Made by a program: the position numbers and the translations under genes. A stretch of DNA of 64,000 nt from positions 34,885 through 98,884 of the forward strand of contig JADJVN010000004.1 in assembly GCA_016710585.1 (NCBI GenBank), read 5' to 3'. The notes beneath the pieces were generated by a model. That model saw nothing but the letters and a program-made list of their open reading frames with translations. It was not told where the DNA came from and searched no databases. Positions 9,916 to 19,751 of this stretch are shown one piece after another. The DNA comes from Saprospiraceae bacterium. GTDB taxonomy: Bacteria; Bacteroidota; Bacteroidia; Chitinophagales; Saprospiraceae. The stretch's first letter is position 1; each line of letters starts with the position of its first letter.

Positions 9916-10122
9916 TTATAAATATTTTGTCTTTGGTAGATTATAATACATCATTCCAATACCAATAATGATCATTAGGAATTTGACCGTGAATGATACT
10001 GTGTTTCCAAAACGTTCAAGAAAAGCTAAAAATTGTAATTGAACATTTACCAGACCGAGTATTATTCCCAAAAACCCGAATATAAATAATAAAAAACCAA
10101 TGATTATCAATAAATTCCGCAT
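9916..10122 (-). CDS. Small two-helix membrane protein, unknown function
   Basis: A 68-residue protein made almost wholly of two hydrophobic segments (about 3-25 and 46-62) joined by a short loop with LERFGN. The start is ATG. It lies 61 bases upstream of the TonB-like gene on the same strand, so they may be cotranscribed. Similar small two-helix proteins are frequent in Bacteroidota, and the pattern of hydrophobic segments with a charged end suggests a real gene. No function can be given. Confidence 0.55.
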   Translation of the reverse strand: MRNLLIIIGFLLFIFGFLGIILGLVNVQLQFLAFLERFGNTVSFTVKFLMIIIGIGMMYYNLPKTKYL

Positions 10123-10159
10123 GAGTTTAAGAAAATATAATACAAATGTATAATATATG

Positions 10160-10188
10160 TTGAACTTTTCTATGAATTCTTACCTTTG
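10160..10188 (+). promoter_or_regulatory. Bacteroidota-type promoter (TTG-N18-TACCTTTG)
   Basis: A TTG at 10160-10162 and a perfect TAnnTTTG at 10181-10188 are 18 bases apart, just upstream of the HMG-CoA lyase ATG at 10200. The implied leader is very short (under 10 bases), which is common in this phylum. Confidence 0.42.
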
Positions 10189-10199
10189 AATTAAATAAA

Positions 10200-11066
10200 A
10201 TGAGCGATTCTATCAAAATAATCGAATGTCCACGTGATGCCATGCAAGGTTTTCCTAAAATCATTGCTACCCAAGACAAGATTGAGTATATCAGGACTCT
10301 TTTGGAAGTTGGCTTCGATGTTCTCGATTTTGGCAGTTTTGTTTCTGCAAAGGCTATCCCCCAAATGTGGGATACAAGTCTAGTTTGTGAGGCACTTGAG
10401 GGATATTCTGGACCGACAAAATTATTGGCCATAGTAGCAAATAAAAGAGGGGCTGAAGAAGCCGCACAATTCAAACAAATTGATTATTTAGGCTATCCAT
10501 TCTCGATTTCTGAATCGTTTCAATTAAGAAATACCAATTCAACTATTGAAGAGTCTATCGTCCGCGTACAAGAGATATTGGATATCGCATTAAAGCATAA
10601 TAAAGAGTTGATTATATACATTTCAATGGCCTTTGGGAACCCTTATGGTGATCTTTGGAATTCCGAAATTGTAAAGAAATATGTCGATCAATTAAAGGAT
10701 TTAGGCGTAAAAATTATGGCTTTGTCTGATACAATTGGCGTAGCTACACCTGAAAGCATTCAATACTTATTTAAAGCGGTGATCCAAGACTATCCTGACT
10801 TAGAGATTGGGGCACATTTTCATTCAACTTACGATACTTGTGTAGAGAAATTGGACGCGGCATATTCTGCGGGTTGTCTAAGATTTGATGGCGCTATCAA
10901 AGGGCTTGGAGGCTGCCCGATGGCAAAAGATGAATTGGTTGGAAATATGGCAACAGAAAGTATCCTCCAGTTTAGTATCGATCGAAAGATCGAGATGAAT
11001 ATTGATCTAGAAAAATTTTGGAAAGCTTACAAAATGAGCGAATCTATATTTACAAAGCAACACTAG
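10200..11066 (+). CDS. mvaB: Hydroxymethylglutaryl-CoA lyase
   Basis: A 288-residue TIM-barrel enzyme that splits HMG-CoA into acetyl-CoA and acetoacetate, the last step of leucine breakdown. The N-terminal PRDAMQGF carries the metal-binding Asp and catalytic Arg of the HMGL family. The signature loop GLGGCPMAKDELVGN holds the catalytic Cys239, and HFHSTYDT supplies the paired metal-binding histidines. Length fits short bacterial lyases rather than the longer isopropylmalate synthases. A GNAT gene follows after four bases, so the two are probably cotranscribed. A promoter-like element ends 11 bases upstream of the ATG. Confidence 0.9.
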   Translation: MSDSIKIIECPRDAMQGFPKIIATQDKIEYIRTLLEVGFDVLDFGSFVSAKAIPQMWDTSLVCEALEGYSGPTKLLAIVANKRGAEEAAQFKQIDYLGYPFSISESFQLRNTNSTIEESIVRVQEILDIALKHNKELIIYISMAFGNPYGDLWNSEIVKKYVDQLKDLGVKIMALSDTIGVATPESIQYLFKAVIQDYPDLEIGAHFHSTYDTCVEKLDAAYSAGCLRFDGAIKGLGGCPMAKDELVGNMATESILQFSIDRKIEMNIDLEKFWKAYKMSESIFTKQH

Positions 11067-11070
11067 CAAT

Positions 11071-11502
11071 ATGCAAATTTTTCAAATTTTATTTGGAACG
11101 CCAGAATATGATGAGGCTTTAAAATTGCGATATAAAGTTTTAAGAGAGCCTTTAAATTTGGATTTTGAAGTTGAGCAAATCGAAAGTGAATGGGATTCAT
11201 ACCATTTGGCAATAGTCAATTCACAACATAAAATTATTGCTTATTTAATGTTAACACCTACATCAAAAACTGAAATAAAGATGAGGCAAGTTGTAGTCGA
11301 TTTCGATCAACAAAAAGCTGGTATTGGATCAGACCTCGTCACTTTTTCTGAACATTTTTGTAGAGAAAATGGATTTCAAAAAATGTCGCTACATGCAAGA
11401 GATACAGCAGTTCCTTTTTATAATAAATTGAATTATATGCAAGTTGGTGAGCCATTTATTGAGGTAGGTATCACACATTTTGAAATGTATAAAGTGCTAT
11501 AA
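11071..11502 (+). CDS. GNAT-family N-acetyltransferase
   Basis: A compact 143-residue single-domain acetyltransferase. The acetyl-CoA loop appears as VVVDFDQQKAGIGSDLV, matching the Q/R-x-x-G-x-G motif of the fold. The C-terminal part (AVPFYNKLNY) has the FYxKLGF-like element that closes the site. The EALKLRYKVLREPL start resembles ElaA-like or uncharacterised GNATs. The substrate cannot be read from the sequence. It starts four bases after the HMG-CoA lyase stop and is likely translated from the same message, without a clear metabolic link. Confidence 0.8.
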   Translation: MQIFQILFGTPEYDEALKLRYKVLREPLNLDFEVEQIESEWDSYHLAIVNSQHKIIAYLMLTPTSKTEIKMRQVVVDFDQQKAGIGSDLVTFSEHFCRENGFQKMSLHARDTAVPFYNKLNYMQVGEPFIEVGITHFEMYKVL

Positions 11503-11620
11503 TTTCTTGATTTGTAAGGATTTCTATACTGCTAATAATTTGTTATCCATATATCACAATGCAGCGAATACCGCAGAATCTATTTAATTTTACACTTTAA
11601 TTAAAATAAAGGCAGAATCA

Positions 11621-13438
11621 ATGCAGGAAATCAGGAATATTGCGATAATAGCTCACGTAGATCACGGGAAAACGACACTTGTAGACAAAATTTTACATCA
11701 AACGAAACTCTTTAGAGAGAATCAAACTACAGGAGAGTTAATATTAGATAATAATGAACTAGAGAGAGAACGAGGAATAACCATCCTAGCAAAGAACGTT
11801 TCTGTTCAATATCAAGGAATAAAAATTAATATCATAGATACACCTGGTCACGCCGATTTTGGTGGCGAAGTGGAGCGAGTACTTAATATGGCTGATGGTG
11901 TATTACTTCTCGTTGATGCTTTCGAAGGCCCAATGCCTCAAACAAGATTTGTATTGCACAAAGCGCTCGAACTAGGTAAAAAGCCAATCGTGGTAATCAA
12001 TAAAGTTGACAAGCCGAATTGTAGACCTGAGGAAGTGCACGATATGGTATTCGAATTGTTTTTCAATCTCGATGCTACTGAAGAACAATTAAATTTCCCT
12101 ACAATCTTTGGATCTTCAAAGCATGGTTGGATGTCTGATGATTACAAGAAACAAACTGAAGATATTACCCCATTATTGGATGCCATAATAAAATATATTC
12201 CAGCACCAGTGATTCCAGAAGGAAATCTACAGATGATGATTTCTTCTTTAGATTATTCAGCTTACATCGGTCGAATCGCTGTAGGTAGAATATTAAGAGG
12301 TGGTTTGAAATTAAATCAACCTTTGTCTGTAGTAAAACGTGATGGCTCAATTCAGAAATCAAGAGTAAAAGAATTATTTACATTTGAAGGTCTTGGAAAA
12401 TTAAAAGTAGAAGAAGTGAGTGCAGGAGATATCTGCGCAGTTTTTGGAATCGAAAATTTTGAAATTGGTGATACTATTGCCGATTTCGAAGCACCTGAAG
12501 GATTGCCACCAATTCAAGTAGATGAGCCTACGATGAGTATGCTTTTCACGATCAATAATTCACCGTTTTTTGGAAAAGAAGGAAAGTATGTTACATCAAG
12601 ACATATCCGTGAAAGATTAGAAAAGGAATTGGAGAAAAATCTTGCATTGAGACTTGAAGATACTGAATCTCCAGATGCTATTTTGGTTTATGGAAGAGGA
12701 ATATTGCATCTTTCTGTCTTGATCGAAACCATGAGACGTGAAGGTTATGAATTACAGGTTGGACAGCCTAGAGTTATCATTAAGGAAATTGATGGTCAAA
12801 AGTGTGAACCTATTGAACATATGACTGTCGATGTTCCTGAAAATTTTTCAGGTAAAATTATAGAATTTGTTTCTCAAAGAAAAGGAGAAATGACAGTAAT
12901 GGAGCCTAAAGGAGATTTGATTCATATTGAATTTAATATTCCTTCAAGAGGATTGATAGGACTGAGAAATATGTTGTTGACTGCATCAGCTGGAGAAGCA
13001 ATTATTGCGCATCGATTAAACGGATTCGAACCATGGAAGGGCGCTATCCCATCGAGAAATAATGGAGTTTTGATTTCAAAAGAATTAGGTCCTTCTACAG
13101 CATATTCTATAGGGTATCTACAAGATAGAGGAACGTTTTTTATTGATCCAGGTGAAACGATTTATGTAGGACAAATAATAGGTGAAAATATCCGACCAGG
13201 AGATCTTGTTGTTAATGTAATTACTGCAAAAAAATTAACTAACATGAGAGCTTCAGGAAGTGATGGCACGACGCACATCATTCCTAAAAGGGCTTTTTCA
13301 TTAGAAGAGGCATTGGAGTTTATTCAAGAGGATGAATATGTAGAAGTTACTCCAAAAGCATTAAGGCTAAGAAAAATAATATTAGATGACAACGAAAGAA
13401 AGAAAGCAAGTAAAAAGTTGGAGTCTGTAATGGATTAA
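11621..13438 (+). CDS. typA: Translational GTPase TypA/BipA
   Basis: A full-length 605-residue ribosome-associated GTPase. It has the G1 loop AHVDHGKTT, switch II DTPGHADFGGEVERV and the NKVDKPN specificity motif. Elongation-factor domains II, III and V follow, then the TypA-specific C-terminal domain with GLIGLRNMLLTAS. In other bacteria TypA assists large-subunit assembly and growth in cold or stress. It stands alone as a transcription unit, with a 118-base leader region upstream and a hairpin terminator just after the stop. Confidence 0.96.
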   Translation: MQEIRNIAIIAHVDHGKTTLVDKILHQTKLFRENQTTGELILDNNELERERGITILAKNVSVQYQGIKINIIDTPGHADFGGEVERVLNMADGVLLLVDAFEGPMPQTRFVLHKALELGKKPIVVINKVDKPNCRPEEVHDMVFELFFNLDATEEQLNFPTIFGSSKHGWMSDDYKKQTEDITPLLDAIIKYIPAPVIPEGNLQMMISSLDYSAYIGRIAVGRILRGGLKLNQPLSVVKRDGSIQKSRVKELFTFEGLGKLKVEEVSAGDICAVFGIENFEIGDTIADFEAPEGLPPIQVDEPTMSMLFTINNSPFFGKEGKYVTSRHIRERLEKELEKNLALRLEDTESPDAILVYGRGILHLSVLIETMRREGYELQVGQPRVIIKEIDGQKCEPIEHMTVDVPENFSGKIIEFVSQRKGEMTVMEPKGDLIHIEFNIPSRGLIGLRNMLLTASAGEAIIAHRLNGFEPWKGAIPSRNNGVLISKELGPSTAYSIGYLQDRGTFFIDPGETIYVGQIIGENIRPGDLVVNVITAKKLTNMRASGSDGTTHIIPKRAFSLEEALEFIQEDEYVEVTPKALRLRKIILDDNERKKASKKLESVMD

Positions 13439-13466
13439 TTTGATCAAAAATCCAATTAGAAAATAA

Positions 13467-13497
13467 AAAAGGGACATGAAATTCATGCCCCTTTTTT
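13467..13497. terminator. Bidirectional intrinsic terminator
   Basis: The arms AGGG-CATGA and TCATG-CCCCT form a hairpin with one internal mismatch and a small AT loop. It is preceded by a run of A and followed by seven T. It sits between the convergent typA and lipoprotein genes and can end transcription from either side. Confidence 0.7.
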
Positions 13498-13521
13498 TAT
13501 TTTGAAAATGATTTCTTTAAA

Positions 13522-14067
13522 TTATCTGTTGGGTTGGTTATAGTTTGATCTCCTCACCAATTTTACTTGCCAAGGACTATTGCCATATTTCTCTTCACCA
13601 ATAAGGATCATAGCATCAGGATCCACTTTTATTCTCCAAAGTGAAGAACTGTCTTTAAGTGCAGATCTCATTTCAATCTGAGTGCTTACTTGATCGTAGG
13701 TATAGCGACCTTTGTCGATTAGATTTTCTGCTATCCCATATTCAAATTCTCCATTCTCTTTTAGATCAAGCCATGTCTTTTCAAAAGGGATAGGCTTGTT
13801 TTCTGATTTAGATGGATTTATTGCTGCATAAAATAACCACAGTGAATCTGTGATCATAAGATATGGTTTCTGAGTTTGACTTCTCTTGATAAACTCGTCA
13901 TCAAGTTTTCCATAAGTAGTCCTTGAGACTGTATTAGCGGGAATTGTATTTTTTGGCGTCTCCTTGACGGCATTGGAGGAAGTATCAGATGATTGCTTCA
14001 CTTTTTCAGTCTTACAGGCTATGAATAGACTGAAACTTAGAATTGTACAAAATAAATTGAATTTCAT
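13522..14067 (-). CDS. Lipoprotein of unknown function
   Basis: A 181-residue protein with a signal peptide ending in the lipobox LFIAC (lipidated Cys18). A flexible Ser/Thr/Pro/Lys linker follows to about residue 50. The remaining globular part has YLMITDSLWLFYAAI, LKENGEFEYG and a GRYTYDQ stretch, reminiscent of lipocalin-like domains in Bacteroidota lipoproteins, though I cannot assign a family. It faces tilS across only 17 bases, so its promoter must lie within or beside the tilS start. It shares the terminator with typA. Confidence 0.7.
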   Translation of the reverse strand: MKFNLFCTILSFSLFIACKTEKVKQSSDTSSNAVKETPKNTIPANTVSRTTYGKLDDEFIKRSQTQKPYLMITDSLWLFYAAINPSKSENKPIPFEKTWLDLKENGEFEYGIAENLIDKGRYTYDQVSTQIEMRSALKDSSSLWRIKVDPDAMILIGEEKYGNSPWQVKLVRRSNYNQPNR

Positions 14068-14084
14068 TTTTAATTTCGCTTTTG

Positions 14085-15401
14085 ATGAACAATATATTGC
14101 GCAAAAGTATAGAGAATCAACAGATATTTACAAGAAATCATAAATTATTAGTTGCAGCAAGTGGGGGAAAAGACTCTATGGTGCTATGTCATTTACTGTT
14201 TTCAATGGAGTTTAATATTAGTTTAATTCATGTAAACTACCATTTGAGAGGGGAGGAATCTGATACAGAAGCCCTTTTGGTCGAAACTTGGGCAAATGAC
14301 AGGAAATTAAAGTTTTTTAAAAAGAATGTATTTATTGATCCTAATTCGGCAAACAGACAAGAGTTGGCAAGAAATATTAGATATGAATTCTTTGATCAAA
14401 TAAGAGAAGAATATAATTATGACTACATTCTTACTGCTCACCATGAAGCAGATTTAATCGAAACATTTTTTATTAATTTAAATCGGGGCTCTGGCTTGAG
14501 AGGTTTGAAGTCGATTAGGTATCAAAATGGTTTTCGTATTAGACCGCTTATTCACATTTCTCAAAGTGCAATCTTGACTTACCTCAAAGAGCATAAAGTC
14601 CCTTATCATGAGGATTCTTCTAATTTAAAAAATATTTATAGTCGCAATTATTTGCGCAACGAAGTTATTCCATTATTGGAAAAGCGATTCCCACAGTTTC
14701 AAAAGAATGCTCATCAAAGTATCCAATATTTGCAGGAGTTAAGTGAATATATGATAGCGCAAGAAAAATTATGGGAAACTTCACATGTATTTTACATGGA
14801 GAATGAATACAAAATCCTAAAGCCAAATTTACAAAATAAAATTCTCTTCTCTTCTTGGTTGAGTCGATTCGGTTTTCATCATGATCAAATTCAAGATATT
14901 CTAAATGGCATGACTGCGGTGGGTAATCAATATTTTTCTAAAGATCATTATCAACTACTTATAGACCGAGATTATTTATTAATGTCTCAATCAAAATCTT
15001 TTCAGAATGGAATAAAACATGTAATTAATATTCAAGAAGAAATCACGATCAAATTGCCAAATGGATCAATTCGTTTTTTACCAGATACAGATATTCCTTC
15101 CCCAGAAGAACTTAGGAGTGATCCAACTAAAGTTTATTTTGACAATGATTTAATTCATGAGCAATTAATCATTCGTTCTTGGCTTCCGGGGGACTTTATT
15201 AGACCATTGGGAATGAATGGTAAAAAGAAAAAACTGCAGGACATTTTTACAGACCAAAAAATAGACAGAAACAGTAAATCAGATATTTTGGTAGTCCAAC
15301 ATCAGGATGATATTATATGGATAGTTGGCCATACCCTAAGTGAAAAATATAAAATAACGGAGAAGTCAACTCGGGCCTTTAGGATCATTTTCTCAAAATA
15401 G
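14085..15401 (+). CDS. tilS: tRNA(Ile)-lysidine synthase
   Basis: TilS joins lysine to cytidine 34 of tRNA-Ile(CAU), so that it reads AUA codons. The protein has the PP-loop ATP site SGGKDS near residue 25. The family LTAHHEADLIET motif is near 120 and NYLRNEVIPLL near 190. The C-terminal TilS substrate-binding domain ends with RSWLPGDFIRPLGMNGKKKKLQDIF. The start is taken as the ATG at 14085 rather than the TTG one codon earlier, giving 438 residues. An AT-rich genome with frequent ATA codons makes this enzyme essential. rbfA converges from the other side 16 bases after the stop. Confidence 0.93.
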   Translation: MNNILRKSIENQQIFTRNHKLLVAASGGKDSMVLCHLLFSMEFNISLIHVNYHLRGEESDTEALLVETWANDRKLKFFKKNVFIDPNSANRQELARNIRYEFFDQIREEYNYDYILTAHHEADLIETFFINLNRGSGLRGLKSIRYQNGFRIRPLIHISQSAILTYLKEHKVPYHEDSSNLKNIYSRNYLRNEVIPLLEKRFPQFQKNAHQSIQYLQELSEYMIAQEKLWETSHVFYMENEYKILKPNLQNKILFSSWLSRFGFHHDQIQDILNGMTAVGNQYFSKDHYQLLIDRDYLLMSQSKSFQNGIKHVINIQEEITIKLPNGSIRFLPDTDIPSPEELRSDPTKVYFDNDLIHEQLIIRSWLPGDFIRPLGMNGKKKKLQDIFTDQKIDRNSKSDILVVQHQDDIIWIVGHTLSEKYKITEKSTRAFRIIFSK

Positions 15402-15417
15402 GAATGAATATTTGTGT

Positions 15418-15795
15418 TTATGCTTTTAGGTCAAATGGGTTGCTTTGTTGATTTATTTTTTTAAAGAGATCATCCATTTTATACACTTCATCCAAAGTAT
15501 CATCCAGATATAATTTGAATTCTGGCATGACCCTCATTTGTTTTTTAATCTTGCTATAAAGTGATTGCTTCAGACGATGGTATTGTTCTTCCAATTCTAG
15601 TATTGGTTCCTGTTTATTTTCAGTATTATATATACTCAGATAAATTTTGGCCAATTGAAGATCCGAACTCATTTTTACAGTGGTAACGGTCACCAAGACT
15701 TTTTGTCCATAGATATATTTTCCTTCTTCAGAGAGAACAGTGCTAAAATTTCTTCTTATCAGTTCGGCTATTTGTTTTTGGCGTATGGATTCCAT
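15418..15795 (-). CDS. rbfA: Ribosome-binding factor A
   Basis: RbfA binds the 30S subunit and helps 16S rRNA 5'-end maturation. Starting at the ATG at 15795 gives 125 residues beginning MESIRQKQIAELI, the usual family opening. The KH-like fold then shows VTVTTVKMSSDLQLAKIYLSIY and the C-terminal MPEFKLYLDDTLDE. An in-frame extension up to 15873 exists, but it is hydrophobic, unlike any RbfA, and is not used here. Confidence 0.88.
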   Translation of the reverse strand: MESIRQKQIAELIRRNFSTVLSEEGKYIYGQKVLVTVTTVKMSSDLQLAKIYLSIYNTENKQEPILELEEQYHRLKQSLYSKIKKQMRVMPEFKLYLDDTLDEVYKMDDLFKKINQQSNPFDLKA

Positions 15796-15972
15796 AGTAA
15801 TAGTAAATGAAAAAAGCAACTTTTTGTTGATATTTATTAAAATTTGTAAAACAGATTTATAGCCATTTTTCACTATATATTATAATAACTTGTTGTCCAT
15901 AAATTGATTATTTGTAATTTATAATAGGTTAATTATTTTCATAATATGTTGCATCACATTAGATTACCACCG

Positions 15973-15993
15973 TTATCCACATTATGTGGATAA
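15973..15993. promoter_or_regulatory. Pair of inverted perfect DnaA boxes
   Basis: TTATCCACA at 15973-15981 and its reverse complement TGTGGATAA at 15985-15993 are separated by TTA. Both match the classical DnaA box exactly. They lie 245 bases upstream of nrdB. In E. coli, DnaA binds upstream of nrdAB and links nucleotide supply to replication, so the same logic is likely here. Confidence 0.6.
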
Positions 15994-16160
15994 TTTGACT
16001 AGCACTATGGTAAGAATTCGTTCTATTTTTACAATCATATTAAGTATTTTGTTAATATGTAAATATTGCTTCAAAAGTGAAGTGAATTGATGTGTAAATG
16101 AACTAAATCAATCGTTTATATATTTTTAAAAAAAATATATCAAAAAATTTGTTATATATC

Positions 16161-16191
16161 TTCGGTAAGTTTTTGAAAAAAACTATCTTTG
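16161..16191 (+). promoter_or_regulatory. Probable nrdB promoter (TTCG-N19-TATCTTTG)
   Basis: A perfect TAnnTTTG at 16184-16191 has a one-mismatch -33 element (TTCG at 16161-16164) with a 19-base spacer. The implied transcript has a leader of about 40 bases before the nrdB ATG. Confidence 0.4.
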
Positions 16192-16237
16192 CAATCCGAA
16201 TGTAATTTAAACCAACCAAATTTAAAAAGAATATAAA

Positions 16238-17218
16238 ATGAACCAACTGCATGAACCAATTTTAGTCGATAATCCTGGCCGTTTTGTATTATTTCCTATT
16301 CAACACCATGATATTTGGGAATTTTATAAAAACTCGGAAGCTTGTTTTTGGACTGCAGAGGAAATCGATCTTCAAGCGGATCTTGTAGATTGGAATAACA
16401 AATTAAATGATGACGAGAGACATTTTATAAAACATGTTTTAGCTTTTTTTGCTGCAAGTGATGGTATCGTGAATGAAAATCTTGCAGAAAATATGGTTCG
16501 TTCTGTTCAATTCACTGAAGCCAAATTTTTCTATGGTTTTCAAATCATGATGGAGAATATTCATTCGGAAACCTATTCCTTGCTTATTGATACATATATT
16601 AAGGATAATGTCGAGAAATCAAAATTATTCAATGCCATAGATACTATGGATTGTGTTAAATTGAAAGCTGAATGGGCATTGAGATGGATCAGCAACGGCA
16701 ATTTTGTGGAGCAGTTGATCGCGTTTGCTGCTGTTGAAGGGATCTTTTTTAGCGGTTCTTTTTGTTCTATTTTTTGGTTAAAAAAGCGAGGTTTGATGCC
16801 TGGACTTTCTTTTTCAAATGAGCTTATCTCAAGAGATGAAGGGATGCATTGTGATTTTGCCTGTTTACTATATAATAAACATATCGTAAATAAATTATCT
16901 AAGGATAAACTACAATCGATTATTACCGAAGCAGTAGAAATCGAGAAGCAATTCGTTACGGATTCAATTCCTGTAGCTCTTATAGGTATGAATGCGGATA
17001 TGATGTGTGAGTATATCGAATTTGTAGCGGATCGACTTTTAGTAGCTCTAGGAAACCCAAAAGTATATAATTCAGAAAACCCTTTTCCATGGATGGATTT
17101 GATATCCATGAGAGGTAAAACCAATTTTTTTGAAAAGCGGGTAGGAGACTATCAGAAAGCAGGAGTGACGACCGGAGCACACGAGCAAAAGGTATTCTCC
17201 ATTGATGAAGATTTTTAA
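16238..17218 (+). CDS. nrdB: Class I ribonucleotide reductase, beta subunit
   Basis: The 326-residue radical-generating subunit that, with NrdA, makes deoxyribonucleotides. The di-metal site is visible: Asp75 in AASDGIV, Glu106 and His109 in ENIHSETY, and the later E..H pair in [10 protein letters not shown]. The radical-bearing tyrosine position is filled (Tyr113, seven residues after Glu106), so this is not one of the tyrosine-less subclasses. nrdA follows after 41 bases, in the order nrdB-nrdA seen in many Bacteroidota. A promoter-like element and paired DnaA boxes upstream suggest coupling to replication. Confidence 0.95.
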   Translation: MNQLHEPILVDNPGRFVLFPIQHHDIWEFYKNSEACFWTAEEIDLQADLVDWNNKLNDDERHFIKHVLAFFAASDGIVNENLAENMVRSVQFTEAKFFYGFQIMMENIHSETYSLLIDTYIKDNVEKSKLFNAIDTMDCVKLKAEWALRWISNGNFVEQLIAFAAVEGIFFSGSFCSIFWLKKRGLMPGLSFSNELISRDEGMHCDFACLLYNKHIVNKLSKDKLQSIITEAVEIEKQFVTDSIPVALIGMNADMMCEYIEFVADRLLVALGNPKVYNSENPFPWMDLISMRGKTNFFEKRVGDYQKAGVTTGAHEQKVFSIDEDF

Positions 17219-17259
17219 TTTTTTTTTACCCATTTTCAAATTTTTAAAAACCAAGTAAA

Positions 17260-19713
17260 ATGCAAGTCTTAAAACGTAATGGAAAGCGTGAGGATGTTAG
17301 TTTCGATAAAATTACAGCGAGAATTAAAAAACTTTGCTACGGATTAGATGCAAATTTTGTAGATTCTATTGAAATTTCTAAAAAAGTTATTCAGGGTATT
17401 TATGATGGTGTAACCACAACAGAATTGGATAATCTGGCAGCAGAGACAGCAGCTTCTTTTGTTGCAGTCCATCCAGATTACGCACTTTTAGCAGCTAGAA
17501 TAGCAGTGAGTAACTTACATAAAAATACTAATAAGTCGTTTTCAGAAACAATGATTACGCTCTATGATTATGTCGATCAAAAAACTAATCAGAAAGCTGG
17601 TTTGATCAGCGATGATACTATAAAAATCGTAAGGAAATATTCTGATAAATTAAATTCATCAATCATTTATGATCGCGATTATAGTTTTGATTATTTTGGG
17701 TTTAAAACATTGGAACGTTCATATCTTTTAAGAGCTGATGGAAAGGTAATAGAAAGACCTCAACACCTTTTGATGCGTGCTGCAATCGGAATTCATGGTG
17801 ATGATATTACTTCTGCAATCGAGACATATAATCTTATGTCAGAAAAGTGGTTCATTCATGCTACACCAACCTTGTTCAATGCTGGAACGCCAAAGCCACA
17901 ATTGTCTTCTTGTTTCCTGCTCTCTATGACTGATGATTCTATTAGTGGAATATTTGAAACATTGACACGATGTGCTAAAATTTCTCAGTCTGCGGGTGGC
18001 ATAGGATTGAGCATCCATAATGTTAGAGCAAAAGGAAGTTATATAAAAGGAACTGGCGGGACTTCAAATGGAATTATCCCCATGTTAAAAGTATTCAACG
18101 ATACTGCAAGATATGTCGATCAAGGAGGAGGAAAGCGCAAAGGTGCTTTTGCTATATATCTCGAGCCTTGGCATGCTGACATAGAAGAATTCTTAGAGCT
18201 TAAGAAAAATCATGGAAAGGAAGAAATGAGAGCTCGTGATTTGTTTTATGCAATGTGGATACCAGATTTATTTATGAAGCGCGTAAAGGAAGATTCAACT
18301 TGGTCATTGTTTTGCCCAAATGAATCACCAGGATTATATGATTGTTATGGTGAAAAATTTGAAAAGTTATACCATGAATATGAGGCAAGTGGTAAGGCTA
18401 GAAAAGTAATTCAAGCGCGTGATTTATGGTTGAATATTATCGAAAGCCAAATAGAAACAGGCACGCCTTATATTTTATATAAAGATGCTTGTAACGAAAA
18501 GTCAAACCAAAAGAATCTAGGTACAATTAGATCTTCAAATCTATGTACAGAGATTATTGAATATACTGCACCTGATGAAATTGCAGTATGTAATCTAGCA
18601 TCAATCTCATTGTCAAAATTTGTTATTGATGGCACATATGATTTTAAGAAATTAGAAGAAGTAACTAGAGTTATTACAAGGAATCTCAATCGTATTATTG
18701 ATATTAATTATTATCCAGTAGAGGAAGCAAGAAAATCGAACTTTAGACATAGACCTATTGGAATAGGGGTACAAGGACTGGCTGATGCATTTATTCTAAT
18801 GCGTATGCCATTTGATAGTGACGCGGCTAAGAAATTGAATCAAGAAATTTTTGAGACTATTTATTATGCTGCAATTAGCGAATCTTGTGAACTTGCAAAG
18901 AAAACAGGGGCATACGAAACTTTCCCTGGATCGCCCATGAGTCAAGGCATATTTCAGTTTGACATGTGGAATGTAACACCAACACCAAATCGATATGATT
19001 GGGAAGGACTTCGCAATGAGGTCATAAGTCACGGAATAAAAAATAGTTTGTTACTCGCTCCGATGCCTACAGCATCGACATCTCAAATATTGGGAAATAA
19101 TGAGTGTTTCGAGCCATATACTTCAAACATATATACAAGAAGAACTTTATCTGGCGAGTATATCGTCGTGAATAAACATCTTCTTGAAGATTTGATCAAG
19201 CTTGGATTGTGGAATCAAAAAATGAAAGAGCAATTGATGGCTCAAAATGGCTCTATCATGAATATTCCAAGCATTCCATTGGAATTAAAAGAATTATATA
19301 AGACTGCCTATGAAATTAGTCAAAGGGCCGTCATAGATATGAGTGCAGATAGAGGAGCATTTATTTGTCAGAGTCAGAGCTTGAATTTATTTGTGGAGAA
19401 TGCCACTTTTGGAAAATTATCATCAATGCATTTTCATGCTTGGCAAAAAGGGCTCAAGACTGGAATGTATTATTTGCGCACATCAGCTGCTGTAGATCCA
19501 ATTAAGTTTACCTTAGGATCTGATCATCAACAAAAATTTGTCACGCAGACTGATGAGATAAGCAATCCTGAAGTAGAGATCATCAAATCAAGCCAACATC
19601 AGAATATTGTAAAGCATGATGTCAAAGCAATGATTACTGCTGTAGTAGAAGCTGAGATCATAGAAGGACAGACTTGTACCATGGACGAAGGCTGCATTGT
19701 TTGTGGATCTTAA
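17260..19713 (+). CDS. nrdA: Class I ribonucleotide reductase, alpha subunit
   Basis: The 817-residue catalytic subunit. An N-terminal ATP-cone (about 1-90, starting [16 protein letters not shown]) gives allosteric activity control. The barrel holds the redox cysteine in QLSSCFLL and the active-site set SNLCTEI (Asn, Cys, Glu) with the partner cysteine in VCNLASI. The C-terminal [12 protein letters not shown] carries the cysteines that reload the active site from thioredoxin. All class Ia elements are present. It follows nrdB in the same operon. I see no convincing terminator in the 38 bases before the convergent tpiA. Confidence 0.96.
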   Translation: MQVLKRNGKREDVSFDKITARIKKLCYGLDANFVDSIEISKKVIQGIYDGVTTTELDNLAAETAASFVAVHPDYALLAARIAVSNLHKNTNKSFSETMITLYDYVDQKTNQKAGLISDDTIKIVRKYSDKLNSSIIYDRDYSFDYFGFKTLERSYLLRADGKVIERPQHLLMRAAIGIHGDDITSAIETYNLMSEKWFIHATPTLFNAGTPKPQLSSCFLLSMTDDSISGIFETLTRCAKISQSAGGIGLSIHNVRAKGSYIKGTGGTSNGIIPMLKVFNDTARYVDQGGGKRKGAFAIYLEPWHADIEEFLELKKNHGKEEMRARDLFYAMWIPDLFMKRVKEDSTWSLFCPNESPGLYDCYGEKFEKLYHEYEASGKARKVIQARDLWLNIIESQIETGTPYILYKDACNEKSNQKNLGTIRSSNLCTEIIEYTAPDEIAVCNLASISLSKFVIDGTYDFKKLEEVTRVITRNLNRIIDINYYPVEEARKSNFRHRPIGIGVQGLADAFILMRMPFDSDAAKKLNQEIFETIYYAAISESCELAKKTGAYETFPGSPMSQGIFQFDMWNVTPTPNRYDWEGLRNEVISHGIKNSLLLAPMPTASTSQILGNNECFEPYTSNIYTRRTLSGEYIVVNKHLLEDLIKLGLWNQKMKEQLMAQNGSIMNIPSIPLELKELYKTAYEISQRAVIDMSADRGAFICQSQSLNLFVENATFGKLSSMHFHAWQKGLKTGMYYLRTSAAVDPIKFTLGSDHQQKFVTQTDEISNPEVEIIKSSQHQNIVKHDVKAMITAVVEAEIIEGQTCTMDEGCIVCGS

Positions 19714-19751
19714 TGAAAACTGATATTACTAATTTGTGTTATTGAAGTTTT

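Larger units (their letters stand above)
15796..16237. other. 442-base AT-rich intergenic region between rbfA and nrdB
   Basis: This non-coding stretch separates the divergent rbfA and nrdB genes. It holds the inverted DnaA-box pair at 15973-15993 and a promoter-like element just upstream of nrdB. Runs of A and T near 16120-16160 make it easy to melt. I see no open frame with coding character and no RNA gene. It could be only the nrd regulatory region. An origin is possible, but the neighbours give no sign of one. Confidence 0.6.

Noticed and set aside
11543..11551. Second DnaA-box-like site TTATCCATA before typA
   Set aside because: One mismatch to the box and single; expected by chance in AT-rich DNA.
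16573..17124. Open minus-strand frame of 183 codons inside nrdB
   Set aside because: Antisense shadow of a highly conserved gene; no coding features of its own.
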